Positions 7,779-16,054 of a DNA stretch of 33,299 nt are shown one piece after another. Each line of letters opens with the position of its first letter. Positions within the stretch are counted from its first letter, which is position 1. The notes under the pieces are model-generated. The model did no database searches, had not been told where the DNA came from, and saw only the letters and a program-made list of their open reading frames with translations. The position numbers and the translations under genes are program-made. This stretch comes from an uncultured Brachyspira sp. GTDB taxonomy: Bacteria > Spirochaetota > Brachyspiria > Brachyspirales > Brachyspiraceae. The stretch is from contig CASGDY010000005.1 in assembly GCA_949300355.1 (NCBI GenBank), forward strand, positions 1 through 33,299. Reading direction: 5' to 3'.

Positions 7779-8210
7779 TTAATTTATATTTTTAATTATT
7801 ACTATCTTTCTTCCATTATCCTCAAAATAAAAATCATCTGTATATAAAGAAATAAGAAAGATTCCTCTTCCGCTGTCTTTGTAAATATTATCCTGCGATT
7901 CTGTTAAACATATCATAGCAGAAAAATAATCAAATCCATCACCTTCATCTTCTATTATCACTTTAATCATTTCATCATTGATATAAAAATATATATTTAC
8001 ATTTTTATTATAATCATTTTTATTTCCATGAATGATAGCATTAGTTAAAGCTTCCTCAAAAGCTATTTGAAATGCCCCGCATTCATCTACTCCATTAGAA
8101 TGTAAAAAAGATAAGAAATCATTGGAAACTTTAGGTACCAATAATTTATCACTAGGAATTTTTACACATAATCTTTTCTCTACTTTATTTTCACAATAAT
8201 CTCTGCACAT
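7779..8210 (-). CDS. RsbW-type anti-sigma/serine kinase ATPase domain protein
   Basis: A second single-domain HATPase_c_2 (RsbW/SpoIIAB-like) protein of 143 residues. The N box is FEEALTNAIIHGNKND with N57, G1 is EDEGDGFD with D88, and the lid is KDSGRGIFLISLYTDD (111-126). It lacks the Lys-rich insert of the homologue at 5343. An in-frame TTG lies 6 nt further upstream, but the ATG at 8210 is preferred because an AGAG-like site sits about 8 nt before it. The N-terminus contains three Cys (2, 6, 15). It converges on the Nudix-kinase gene across repeat copy 2 and is divergent from the aminotransferase gene. The sigma factor or antagonist partner is unknown. Confidence 0.75.
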   Translation of the reverse strand: MCRDYCENKVEKRLCVKIPSDKLLVPKVSNDFLSFLHSNGVDECGAFQIAFEEALTNAIIHGNKNDYNKNVNIYFYINDEMIKVIIEDEGDGFDYFSAMICLTESQDNIYKDSGRGIFLISLYTDDFYFEDNGRKIVIIKNIN

Positions 8211-8258
8211 AGTCAACTCTATTATTACTATAACTAGTTACATTATATTTAACTATAA

Positions 8259-8286
8259 AGTATAGTAAAATAAGCTTCATTGTCAA
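8259..8286 (-). promoter_or_regulatory. Promoter of the RsbW-like gene at 7779
   Basis: On the minus strand TTGACA (8286-8281), 16 bp, TATACT (8264-8259). It stands back to back with the promoter at 8308-8335, the two -35 boxes being 21 bp apart, so one regulator could affect both. Confidence 0.65.
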
Positions 8287-8307
8287 GTTTTTTAAAATAT
8301 AAAAGTA

Positions 8308-8335
8308 TTGACATTAATTATATTTTGAATACAAT
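8308..8335 (+). promoter_or_regulatory. Promoter of the aminotransferase/RM operon
   Basis: TTGACA (8308-8313), 16-bp spacer, TACAAT (8330-8335), followed by a short leader and AAAGGA before the ATG at 8371. Confidence 0.7.
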
Positions 8336-8370
8336 TTAATTGTTATTTTATTTTTTATAAAGGATTTTTT

Positions 8371-9489
8371 ATGAAATATATGAACCTTTACAGAGGATAC
8401 GAAAAACGAAAAGAAGCTATTGATAAAAAAATATCCTCCATTATAGAGAGAAGCCAATTTATATTTGGCGAAGAATTAGAAATGTTGGAAAAAGAATTGT
8501 CAAATTATACAGGAGCTAAATATGCTGTAGGAGTTTCATCTGGGCATGTTGGTTTGCTCCTATCCCTTTTAGCATTGGGGTTTAATGCAGGAGAAGATCA
8601 TTCTCAAAAAGAGGTAATAGTACCTGCTATGACATTCTTTTCTACTGCTGAAGCTCCGGCTTTTTTAGGAATGAAAGTAAGAGTTTGCGATATTGATGAA
8701 TATTTTAATATGGATGTAAAAAAGCTTGAAAGTTTAATCAATAAAAATACTGCTGCTATTATACCAGTTAATTTATTCGGACAATGTGCTAATTTTGATG
8801 TTATACTAGACATTGCCAAGAAAAATAATATATTTGTTATAGAAGACGCCTGCCAATCATTCGGAGCTAGTTATAAAAATATAAAATCATGTTCTGGAAA
8901 ATTAGGTGATATTGCTGTAACATCATTTTTCCCAGCTAAACCATTAGGATGTTTTGGAGACGGCGGAATGGTGTTTACTAATAATGAAGAATTATATAAA
9001 AATCTTAAACAGCTTCGTCATCATGGAGATGAAGGCGGAATGATACATGTTAAATTAGGAACTACAGGAAGACTTGATAATTTACAGGCAGGTATTTTGT
9101 TTGAGAAATTTAAAGGATTTGATGCTGATATGGACTATAGAAGAAAAGCAGCTGAATACTATAATGAAAAATTAAAAGATGTAGTAAAAGTTCCAGAAGT
9201 AGCAGAATATACTCAAAGCGTACATGCTCAGTATGTTATACAGGTAGAAAATAACAGAGATGAAGTAAGAGCTAAATTAAATGAATTAGGAATACCTACA
9301 GCACTTTATTATCCTCACCCTATACATTTAGCTCCTATACTTGTAAAAAAATTAGGCTATAAAGAAGGAGATATGCCTGTATCTGAATATGCTTCAAAAC
9401 ATAATTTGGCTTTGCCTATAGATAATGATATTCTTAAAGAAGAACAGGATATGGTTATAGAGGCTGTCAAAAAGGCAGTTAATAAATAA
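8371..9489 (+). CDS. DegT/DnrJ/EryC1-family PLP sugar aminotransferase
   Basis: A PLP-dependent enzyme of the DegT/DnrJ/EryC1/StrS family (372 residues, typical length). These enzymes usually transfer an amino group to a keto sugar nucleotide for surface polysaccharide synthesis. PLP-site features are VGVSSGHVGLLLSL (53-66, phosphate-binding turn), EDACQSFGA (158-166), and SFFPAKPLG with Schiff-base lysine K190. The C-terminal YYPHPIHLAP segment is also typical. The substrate cannot be told from sequence, and no other sugar-nucleotide gene is adjacent. The methylase gene begins 6 nt after its stop, an unusual operon partner. Confidence 0.85.
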   Translation: MKYMNLYRGYEKRKEAIDKKISSIIERSQFIFGEELEMLEKELSNYTGAKYAVGVSSGHVGLLLSLLALGFNAGEDHSQKEVIVPAMTFFSTAEAPAFLGMKVRVCDIDEYFNMDVKKLESLINKNTAAIIPVNLFGQCANFDVILDIAKKNNIFVIEDACQSFGASYKNIKSCSGKLGDIAVTSFFPAKPLGCFGDGGMVFTNNEELYKNLKQLRHHGDEGGMIHVKLGTTGRLDNLQAGILFEKFKGFDADMDYRRKAAEYYNEKLKDVVKVPEVAEYTQSVHAQYVIQVENNRDEVRAKLNELGIPTALYYPHPIHLAPILVKKLGYKEGDMPVSEYASKHNLALPIDNDILKEEQDMVIEAVKKAVNK

Positions 9490-9495
9490 TTAATT

Positions 9496-10485
9496 ATGAG
9501 TGATTTTTCTATTATTTCTCTTTTTTCTGGTGCAGGCGGCTTAGATTTAGGTTTTAAAAATGCTGGATTTAAAACAATATGGGCAAATGAATATGATAAA
9601 ACTATTTGGGATACATTTGAATATAATTTTCCTGATATAGAATTAGATAAAAGAAGTATAACTGATATAGAAAGTAAGGATATACCTGATTCAATTGGCT
9701 TAATAGGAGGACCTCCATGTCAAAGCTGGAGTGAAGCAGGTGCTGGAAGAGGTATAAACGATAGCAGAGGAAAACTATTTTATGATTATATTCGTATTTT
9801 GAAAGAAAAACAGCCTAAATTTTTTTTAGCAGAAAATGTAGTTGGTATATTAGCTAAAAAACATAATGAAGCATTTAATAATTTTTTATTAGAATTCAAA
9901 AATGCTAATTATAATATATCCTGTAAATTATTAGATGCCAATGATTATGGAGTGCCTGAAACCAGAAAAAGAGTAATAATAGTAGGATATCATAATAGCA
10001 TTAATAAGACTTTTGTATTTCCTACTCCAGAAAAATATAAGCCTACTTTGAAAGATGCTATATATGATTTGCCTCCTGCTGTTTCAGCTAAGGAAAAAAA
10101 TAAAACTAATGATAATTTAAAAATAGCAAATCATGAATATATGAACGGTGGATTTTCAACTATATATATGTCTAGAAATAGAGTCCGTTCTTGGGATGAA
10201 CCTTCATTTACAATACAAGCAGGAGGAAGACATGCTCCTATACACCCTCAGGCACCTAAAATGGTATTTGTAGAAAAGGATAAATATATTTTTGCTAAAG
10301 GATATGAAAATCAATATAGACGTTTAAGTGTTAGAGAATGTGCAAGAATACAAACTTTTCCAGATTCATTCATATTTAAATATACAAATATTTCTGATGG
10401 ATATAAAATGATAGGGAATGCTGTTCCTGTTAATTTAGCTTTTCATATAGCTAAAAAAATTATGAAAGATTTGGAGAATATATGA
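9496..10485 (+). CDS. DNA (cytosine-5) methyltransferase, type II RM
   Basis: This enzyme methylates C5 of cytosine in the recognition site of the adjacent endonuclease. Motif I is SLFSGAGGLDLGFKNAGF (8-25, AdoMet binding). Motif IV is GGPPCQSWS with catalytic C75. Motif VI is ENV (113-115). Motif VIII is VPETRKRVIIVG. Motifs IX and X are the C-terminal RRLSVRECARIQTFPDSF and the GNAVPVNLA segment. At 329 residues it has the size of GGCC-type methylases such as M.NgoPII and M.HaeIII, which fits the neighbouring endonuclease. No Shine-Dalgarno sequence is visible before the ATG, so translation may be coupled to the aminotransferase gene. Its stop overlaps the endonuclease start. Confidence 0.92.
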   Translation: MSDFSIISLFSGAGGLDLGFKNAGFKTIWANEYDKTIWDTFEYNFPDIELDKRSITDIESKDIPDSIGLIGGPPCQSWSEAGAGRGINDSRGKLFYDYIRILKEKQPKFFLAENVVGILAKKHNEAFNNFLLEFKNANYNISCKLLDANDYGVPETRKRVIIVGYHNSINKTFVFPTPEKYKPTLKDAIYDLPPAVSAKEKNKTNDNLKIANHEYMNGGFSTIYMSRNRVRSWDEPSFTIQAGGRHAPIHPQAPKMVFVEKDKYIFAKGYENQYRRLSVRECARIQTFPDSFIFKYTNISDGYKMIGNAVPVNLAFHIAKKIMKDLENI

Positions 10486-11345
10486 TGCATACTAATTTAA
10501 TAAGAGCTATTATAAATATAGTAAATAACCCTGTTATAAAATTAAAAACTTACACAAAAGGAAGTAATCGTATTAATAATGTAGGAGATTCATTGGAAGA
10601 ATACATAAAAGATATGTTTGCCTCTACTATGTTTGAAAATGATGAAAATATACGAAATCATAAAATATCAGAATGTTTTAGTTATACCGGAAATAAAAAT
10701 AATCCGCCAGATATTATTATAAAAAGAGGAGATGCTATAGAGGTAAAAAAAATAGAAAATATAACCGCTGATTTAGCTCTTAATAGTTCATATCCTAAAT
10801 CTAAGCTATATTCTGATAGCGATATGATAACAGAAGCATGTAAAAATTGCGAAAATGGCTGGAGAGAAAAAGATATTATATATGCAGTTGGTACAGTAAA
10901 TAAAACTAACGAATTATACCAATTATCATTTGTATATGGAGAGGACTATGCTGCTAGTAATAATGTTTATGAAAGAATAAAAAATACAATAAAAAACGGG
11001 ATAATTAGTATAGAAAATATAGAATTTTCTCAAACAAATGAACTTGGTAAAGTGAAAAGAATAGATCCTTTAGGTATAACTTCTTTATGTATAAGAGGCA
11101 TGTGGCATATACAAAATCCTATAAAAACTTTTTCGTATGTCTATAATAGAAATGAAGAAGCTAAATTTAATTTAATGGCTATAATAAATGAAACTAAATT
11201 CAATTCTTTTGAAAAAAATGATGTAAAAAAATTAATAGAAATATCAAAAAATAACAATAATTTATCAATAAAAGATATTTATATAAAAGATCCAAATAAT
11301 CCTGCCAAATTAAAAAAAGCTAAAATCATTATTTTTTATTTATAA
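10482..11345 (+). CDS. NgoPII-like type II restriction endonuclease
   Basis: Cleaves DNA that is not methylated at the recognition site. The PD-(D/E)XK core is visible as [16 protein letters not shown], with D77 and E87-V-K89. It is followed by [17 protein letters not shown] and an [14 protein letters not shown] segment that I recognise as typical of the NgoPII family, whose known members cut GGCC. The specificity is therefore a family-based inference. The gene overlaps the methylase by 4 nt (ATGA) and has a GGAG site inside the methylase end. Low G+C and many Asn/Lys codons resemble its surroundings. GGCC sites do exist in the window (for example 12416, 13232, 23154), as expected if they are protected by methylation. 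Confidence 0.82.
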   Translation: MMHTNLIRAIINIVNNPVIKLKTYTKGSNRINNVGDSLEEYIKDMFASTMFENDENIRNHKISECFSYTGNKNNPPDIIIKRGDAIEVKKIENITADLALNSSYPKSKLYSDSDMITEACKNCENGWREKDIIYAVGTVNKTNELYQLSFVYGEDYAASNNVYERIKNTIKNGIISIENIEFSQTNELGKVKRIDPLGITSLCIRGMWHIQNPIKTFSYVYNRNEEAKFNLMAIINETKFNSFEKNDVKKLIEISKNNNNLSIKDIYIKDPNNPAKLKKAKIIIFYL

Positions 11346-11425
11346 AAGTAAAATATAAGCACTATTTTTTTATTTTAAATGATTTTAATAAATTAATTTA
11401 TATACTAATAATATATAATATAAAT

Positions 11426-11454
11426 TTGACAAATAGAACAATGTTTTATATCAT
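11426..11454 (+). promoter_or_regulatory. Promoter of the deoC-phosphorylase-bmp operon
   Basis: TTGACA (11426-11431), 17 bp, TATCAT (11449-11454). The -35 lies exactly on an in-frame TTG that could otherwise be mistaken for a deoC start, which supports the downstream ATG. Confidence 0.6.
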
Positions 11455-11473
11455 ATTTAATAGAGGAGAAAAT

Positions 11474-12124
11474 ATGAATAATCTTAATAAATTAATAGAC
11501 CATACCATTTTAAGACCAGATGCCACAATAGATGATATAAGAAAGCTATGCATAGAAGCTAAAGAATACGGATTTTATTCTGTATGTGTAAATTCAGCCT
11601 ATGTAAATGTAGCTTATAATTTTCTTTTGCATTCAGATGTAAAGGTATGTTCAGTAGTAGGCTTTCCCTTGGGTGCTATGATGAAAGAGGCAAAAGCTTA
11701 TGAAACAAAAGTTGCAGTGGATAGCGGAGCTGATGAAATAGATATGGTTGCAAATATTGGTTTCTTAAAAAGCAAAAAAATAGATCTTTTTGAAAGAGAT
11801 ATAAAAAAAGTAAGAGATGCATGCCATGCCAGCGTATTAAAAGTAATTATAGAAACTTGTCTTCTAACAGATGAAGAAAAAGTATTGGCATGTAAAATAG
11901 CTAAAGAATGCGGTGCCGATTTTGTTAAAACTTCCACAGGATTTTCTACAGGCGGAGCAACAGAACATGATGTAAAACTTATGCGTGAGGCTGTAGGAAA
12001 AGAAATGGGAGTTAAAGCTTCAGGAGGCATAAAAACTTATGAAGATGCTTTAAAAATGATTGAAGCAGGAGCAAGCAGACTAGGAACTAGCAGCGGCATA
12101 GCGATAGTTAAATCTTCTATGTAG
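11474..12124 (+). CDS. deoC: Deoxyribose-phosphate aldolase
   Basis: DeoC cleaves 2-deoxyribose-5-phosphate to acetaldehyde and glyceraldehyde-3-phosphate, the last step of deoxynucleoside catabolism. The 216-residue TIM barrel shows the Schiff-base lysine K152 in FVKTSTGF, the second active-site lysine K181 in [14 protein letters not shown] (88-93), and the phosphate-binding [10 protein letters not shown] near the C-terminus. The start chosen is the ATG at 11474 with AGAGGAGAA 3 nt upstream. A longer TTG-initiated frame from 11426 overlaps the promoter. It heads an operon with two nucleoside phosphorylases (next start 42 bp downstream). Confidence 0.95.
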   Translation: MNNLNKLIDHTILRPDATIDDIRKLCIEAKEYGFYSVCVNSAYVNVAYNFLLHSDVKVCSVVGFPLGAMMKEAKAYETKVAVDSGADEIDMVANIGFLKSKKIDLFERDIKKVRDACHASVLKVIIETCLLTDEEKVLACKIAKECGADFVKTSTGFSTGGATEHDVKLMREAVGKEMGVKASGGIKTYEDALKMIEAGASRLGTSSGIAIVKSSM

Positions 12125-12166
12125 TATTTATAATAGTATGCATATAATCAGAGGAGATAATCATCT

Positions 12167-12985
12167 ATGGAATATAAAGAACCTAAAGCATTCTATGATG
12201 AAGAGGCATTTAAAAATAATCTTCTTCAATACCATATAAAATTAAAAAAAGGCGATGTAGCAAGATATGTACTTCTTCCGGGCGACCCTAAAAGAGTAGG
12301 ATATATCGCAAAATTTTTGGATAATCCTGAATTAAAAGCTGATTACAGAGAATATGTTACTGTAACAGGTAAATATAAAGGAGCAGATGTTTCTGTAACT
12401 TCCACAGGTATAGGAGGCCCTTCAGCTTCGATAGCTATGGAAGAACTTATTAAAGTAGGTGCCGATACATTTATAAGAGTGGGAACTGCAGGCGGACTTA
12501 GCCTTAAAGTAAAGCCTAATGATTTGGCAATAGCTCAGGCTGCAATAAAAGATGAAGGCACAACAAAAGAATATATACCTCTTGAATATCCTGCTATTGC
12601 AAATACTGATGTTATGCTTGCATTGAGAGATGCCGCTAAAAAAATAAATGCTAATTATCATATAGGCGTTGTTCATAGTAAAGACTGTTTCTATGGAGAA
12701 TTAGAACCTCAGAATTCTTTTTTCAGAGAAAAGTTTGAAAATAATCTTAAATATTATACCTTATGCGGTGCTATAGCCTCAGAGATGGAATGTGCCGCTC
12801 TTTTTTCCTGTGCTTCTTTAAGAAAGGTGAGAGCCGGCGGAATAATGCATATAGTAGAAAATACTATGATTGAAAGAATGGGGACTCATTTAGAATACAG
12901 CGATAATATAGAAAATATGATATTAACAGCATTAGAAGCTATTATTTTATTAAATGAGAAAGACCAAAAAACTGAAAAGAAATAA
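12167..12985 (+). CDS. Uridine phosphorylase-family nucleoside phosphorylase (first copy)
   Basis: Belongs to the PNP/UDP hexameric nucleoside phosphorylase family, splitting a nucleoside with phosphate to base and (deoxy)ribose-1-phosphate. PGDPKR (38-43) and RVGTAGG (104-110) are phosphate-site motifs. SEMECAALF (205-213) carries the ribose-binding Met-Glu pair. The TSTGIGGPSASIAMEEL segment is characteristic of the uridine phosphorylase branch. At 272 residues it has a short charged C-terminal extension. Purine specificity cannot be excluded without modelling. It follows deoC and is 18 bp upstream of a paralogue. The ATG has an AGAGGAGA site. Confidence 0.87.
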   Translation: MEYKEPKAFYDEEAFKNNLLQYHIKLKKGDVARYVLLPGDPKRVGYIAKFLDNPELKADYREYVTVTGKYKGADVSVTSTGIGGPSASIAMEELIKVGADTFIRVGTAGGLSLKVKPNDLAIAQAAIKDEGTTKEYIPLEYPAIANTDVMLALRDAAKKINANYHIGVVHSKDCFYGELEPQNSFFREKFENNLKYYTLCGAIASEMECAALFSCASLRKVRAGGIMHIVENTMIERMGTHLEYSDNIENMILTALEAIILLNEKDQKTEKK

Positions 12986-13003
12986 TTAAAGAGGTAATCA
13001 AAT

Positions 13004-13789
13004 ATGTTTCCAAAAGCCTATTATCAAGAAAATGAAAATCTAGTTCATCATTTGAAATTAAAGAAAGGGGATGTCGGAAAATATGTTATTATGCCGGGAG
13101 ATCCTAAAAGATGCGTGAAAATTGCTAAAAGATTTGATGATGCCAAATTAATAGCTGATTATAGAGAATATGCAACTTATACAGGATATATAAACGGAGT
13201 TAAAGTTTCAACTACTTCTCATGGTATAGGAGGCCCTTCAACTGCTATAGCTTTGGAAGAACTTATCAAAGTTGGAGCTGATACATTTATAAGAGTTGGT
13301 ACCTGCGGTGGTATGAATATTGATGTATTACCTGGCGATGTTGTTATAGTTAATGGTGCTGTAAAAGGCGGCGGTACAATGGACAATTATATACCTAAAG
13401 AGTTTCCATGCGTGCCTAATATAGATGTTCTTGAGGCTATGATCGAAGGAGCTGATAAAGTAAAAACAAGAACTCATGTTGGTGCGGTACAATGCAAAGA
13501 CGCTTTTTATGCTCAGCATGCACCTGAAAGTATGGCTGTTGACAAAGAATTATTATATAAATGGGATAGTTATATTAAAGCAGGCTGCTTGGCTTCTGAA
13601 ATGGAATCAGCTACATTATTTGCAGTGGGTGCTTGCAAAAATGTAAGAACAGGAGCTGCTATGCTAGTTTTACATAATCAGGAAAGAATAAAAAATAATA
13701 TTAATGACCCAAAAGATTATACAGGAGAAGAAGCAATAGATTTGATAATAGAATCAATTAAAATTTTGATAGATAAAGATAAAAAATAA
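13004..13789 (+). CDS. Uridine phosphorylase-family nucleoside phosphorylase (second copy)
   Basis: A 261-residue paralogue of the upstream phosphorylase with the same motifs: MPGDPKRC (30-37), TTSHGIGGPST, FIRVGTCGG (96-103) and SEMESATLF. It differs from its neighbour in the base-site region (KDAFYAQHAPESM against KDCFYGELEPQNS) and at the C-terminus. The two copies have therefore probably specialised for different nucleosides, for example uridine and deoxyuridine/thymidine, which is inference. AGAGG lies 9 nt before the ATG. It is followed after 47 bp by the bmp lipoprotein genes, with no terminator between. Confidence 0.85.
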   Translation: MFPKAYYQENENLVHHLKLKKGDVGKYVIMPGDPKRCVKIAKRFDDAKLIADYREYATYTGYINGVKVSTTSHGIGGPSTAIALEELIKVGADTFIRVGTCGGMNIDVLPGDVVIVNGAVKGGGTMDNYIPKEFPCVPNIDVLEAMIEGADKVKTRTHVGAVQCKDAFYAQHAPESMAVDKELLYKWDSYIKAGCLASEMESATLFAVGACKNVRTGAAMLVLHNQERIKNNINDPKDYTGEEAIDLIIESIKILIDKDKK

Positions 13790-13836
13790 TAACAATATAA
13801 ATAACAATAATAAAAAAATAATTTTAGGAAGGAATT

Positions 13837-14919
13837 ATGATTAAAAAAATTATGTTATGTGTTTTATTTATCGTTTCTTTGTTTGTATTATCATGCGGTC
13901 AGAATGCAAATAAAGATACAAATACTTTTGAAATAGCTGTACTTATAGATTTAGGACCTATAGATGATAAATCTTTTAATCAGGGTTCTTGGGAAGGTGT
14001 AAAGGATTATGCAGAAAATTATGGTATAAGTTATAAATACTATAGAGTTCCTGATAAGGATATAGATTCTTATTTAAACACTATAGACCTTGCCGCTAGA
14101 TGCGGGGCTAAACTCATAGTAACACCTGGATATATGTTTGAGCCTGCTATCTATAAGGCACAGGATATTTACACAAATGTACATTTTATACTGATAGACG
14201 GAGAACCTCAGGACGGAACTTATACAGACTACAAAACATCATCTAATACACTTGCTATTCTCTACTCTGAAGAAGAAGCAGGTTTCTTGGCAGGATATTC
14301 AATAGTAAAAGAAGGATATACTAATTTGGGATTTATGGGAGGTGTTGCTCATCCTGCAGTTGTAAGGTTCGGATATGGATTTGTACAAGGTGCTGATTAT
14401 GCTGCTGTTGAATCAAAATTACCTAAAGATTCTTTCAATATAAAATATACTTATGTAGGTAATTATGACCCTACTCCTGAAAATCAAACTTTAGCTACTT
14501 CTTGGTATAAAAGCGGGGTACAGGTAATATTTGCTGCTGCCGGTGCTGCAGGAAATTCTGTTATGAGTGCTGCTGAAAATAATAACGGATTGGTTATAGG
14601 GGTTGATGTTGACCAGAGTTTTGAATCTCCTTCTGTTATAACTTCTGCTATGAAATTAATAAGAGAATCAGTTTATAATGCCGTTGCCTCTTATTATAAT
14701 GGTAATTTCAGCGGAGGAAAAACTACCGTATTAGGTGCTCAGGTTAAAGGTATAGGACTTCCTATGAATACTTCAAAATTTAAAGTTTTCACAGAAGATG
14801 ATTATAATATAATATATGATTCTCTTGTAACAAAAACTATTAAAGTATTAAAAGATACTGATGCTGAAAGTGTAGAAAAATTGCCTTTAAATTTAGTAAA
14901 AATTAATTACATAAAATGA
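13837..14919 (+). CDS. BMP/PnrA-family nucleoside-binding lipoprotein 1
   Basis: Substrate-binding lipoprotein of the BMP family, the same family as purine nucleoside receptor PnrA of Treponema and the Bmp proteins of Borrelia. The signal peptide ends in the lipobox FVLSC with lipidated C20. Family landmarks are IDDKSFNQGSWEG near the N-terminus, DGEPQDGTYTDY, EEEAGFLAGYSIVKEGYTNLGFMGG, FGYGFVQGADYA and GVDVDQSFESPSVITSAMK, whose Asp and Lys correspond to ligand contacts in PnrA. It is first of four tandem copies. A good AGGAAGG site precedes the ATG. It probably delivers nucleosides to the ABC transporter encoded at 18435-23125. Confidence 0.9.
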   Translation: MIKKIMLCVLFIVSLFVLSCGQNANKDTNTFEIAVLIDLGPIDDKSFNQGSWEGVKDYAENYGISYKYYRVPDKDIDSYLNTIDLAARCGAKLIVTPGYMFEPAIYKAQDIYTNVHFILIDGEPQDGTYTDYKTSSNTLAILYSEEEAGFLAGYSIVKEGYTNLGFMGGVAHPAVVRFGYGFVQGADYAAVESKLPKDSFNIKYTYVGNYDPTPENQTLATSWYKSGVQVIFAAAGAAGNSVMSAAENNNGLVIGVDVDQSFESPSVITSAMKLIRESVYNAVASYYNGNFSGGKTTVLGAQVKGIGLPMNTSKFKVFTEDDYNIIYDSLVTKTIKVLKDTDAESVEKLPLNLVKINYIK

Positions 14920-14967
14920 TTATATTCTATAATAAAAAAATTAGATATTAATAGGTGAATCATAGAT

Positions 14968-16041
14968 ATGAACAAGTTTTTTACTTTTCTTACTATAACT
15001 GTTTTTTTATACGCTGTTGCCTGCGGTGACATAGGCGGTGAAGATTCAGTTGGTTATGAAATAGCTGTTATTGTAAGAAATATAGATGATAAATCATTTA
15101 ATCAAAGTACTTGGAAAGGTGTAAAGGATTATGCTGAACATTACGGCATAAGCTATAAATATTATAAAGTTTCTGATAAAAATGTAGAATTAACATTAAA
15201 TGCTATAGATATAGCTGTTCGCATGGGAGCAAAATTGATAGTAACACCGGGACATATATTTGAAACCGCTATTTATAAAGCTCAAGATATTTACACAAAT
15301 GTACATTTTATACTTATAGACGGAAAGCCTCAGGATGGAACTTATACAGATTATAAGATAGCAAAAAATACTATTTCTCTTCTTTATGCTGAAGAGGAAG
15401 CGGGATTTTTAGCAGGATATGCTATAGTAAAAGAAGGATATACTAATTTAGGAGTTATAGGCGGTATGGCTGTTCCTCCTGTCATAAGATTTGGATATGG
15501 GTTTGTACAAGGGGCAGAATTTGCCGCGAATGAATTAAAAATGCCTGATAGAAGCATAAAAATAAATTATACTTATGTAGGTAATTTTGATGACAATGAT
15601 GAAAATGAAGAACTTGCTTCTTCTTGGTATAGAAATGGAGTACAAGTAATATTTGCTCCTGCAGGCGGTGCTGGAAAATCTGTTATAAGAGCTGCTGAAA
15701 ATAATGGAGGTTTAGTTGTAGGTATTGATGTTGATCAAAGTTTTGAATCTCCTACTGTTATTACTTCTGCTATAAAATTGATAAGGGAATCTGTTTATAA
15801 TGCTGTTGCTTCTTATTATAATGGTACTTTCACTGGAGGAAAAACCACTGTATTAGGGACTCAGGTTAAAAGAGTAGGACTTCCTATGAATACTTCAAAA
15901 TTTAAAGTTTTTAAACAATATGATTATGATATCATATATGACTCTCTTGTGAAAAAAACTATTAAGGTATTAAAAGATACTGATGTCGAAAGTGTTGATA
16001 AACTACCTTTAAATTTGGTAAAAATTACCTATGTAAATTAA
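14968..16041 (+). CDS. BMP/PnrA-family nucleoside-binding lipoprotein 2
   Basis: Second tandem BMP lipoprotein (357 residues). The lipobox is YAVAC with C19. It keeps NIDDKSFNQSTWKG, DGKPQDGTYTDY, FGYGFVQGAEFA and GIDVDQSFESPTVITSAIK. Differences from copy 1 include loss of the Gly residues after the N-terminal strand (VIVRNIDDKSFN) and DDNDENEELASSWYRNG in the hinge region, features shared with copy 3. The C-terminal 60 residues are nearly the same as in copy 1 (FKVF...YDSLV.KTIKVLKDTD). This mosaic similarity suggests recombination between copies. It starts 48 bp after copy 1, with AGGTGA before the ATG. Confidence 0.88.
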   Translation: MNKFFTFLTITVFLYAVACGDIGGEDSVGYEIAVIVRNIDDKSFNQSTWKGVKDYAEHYGISYKYYKVSDKNVELTLNAIDIAVRMGAKLIVTPGHIFETAIYKAQDIYTNVHFILIDGKPQDGTYTDYKIAKNTISLLYAEEEAGFLAGYAIVKEGYTNLGVIGGMAVPPVIRFGYGFVQGAEFAANELKMPDRSIKINYTYVGNFDDNDENEELASSWYRNGVQVIFAPAGGAGKSVIRAAENNGGLVVGIDVDQSFESPTVITSAIKLIRESVYNAVASYYNGTFTGGKTTVLGTQVKRVGLPMNTSKFKVFKQYDYDIIYDSLVKKTIKVLKDTDVESVDKLPLNLVKITYVN

Positions 16042-16054
16042 TTAGGAGGTTTGT

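Noticed and set aside
11426-11473. N-terminal extension of deoC from a TTG codon
   Set aside because: The TTG is part of a TTGACA -35 box, and a strong ribosome-binding site stands before the ATG at 11474.
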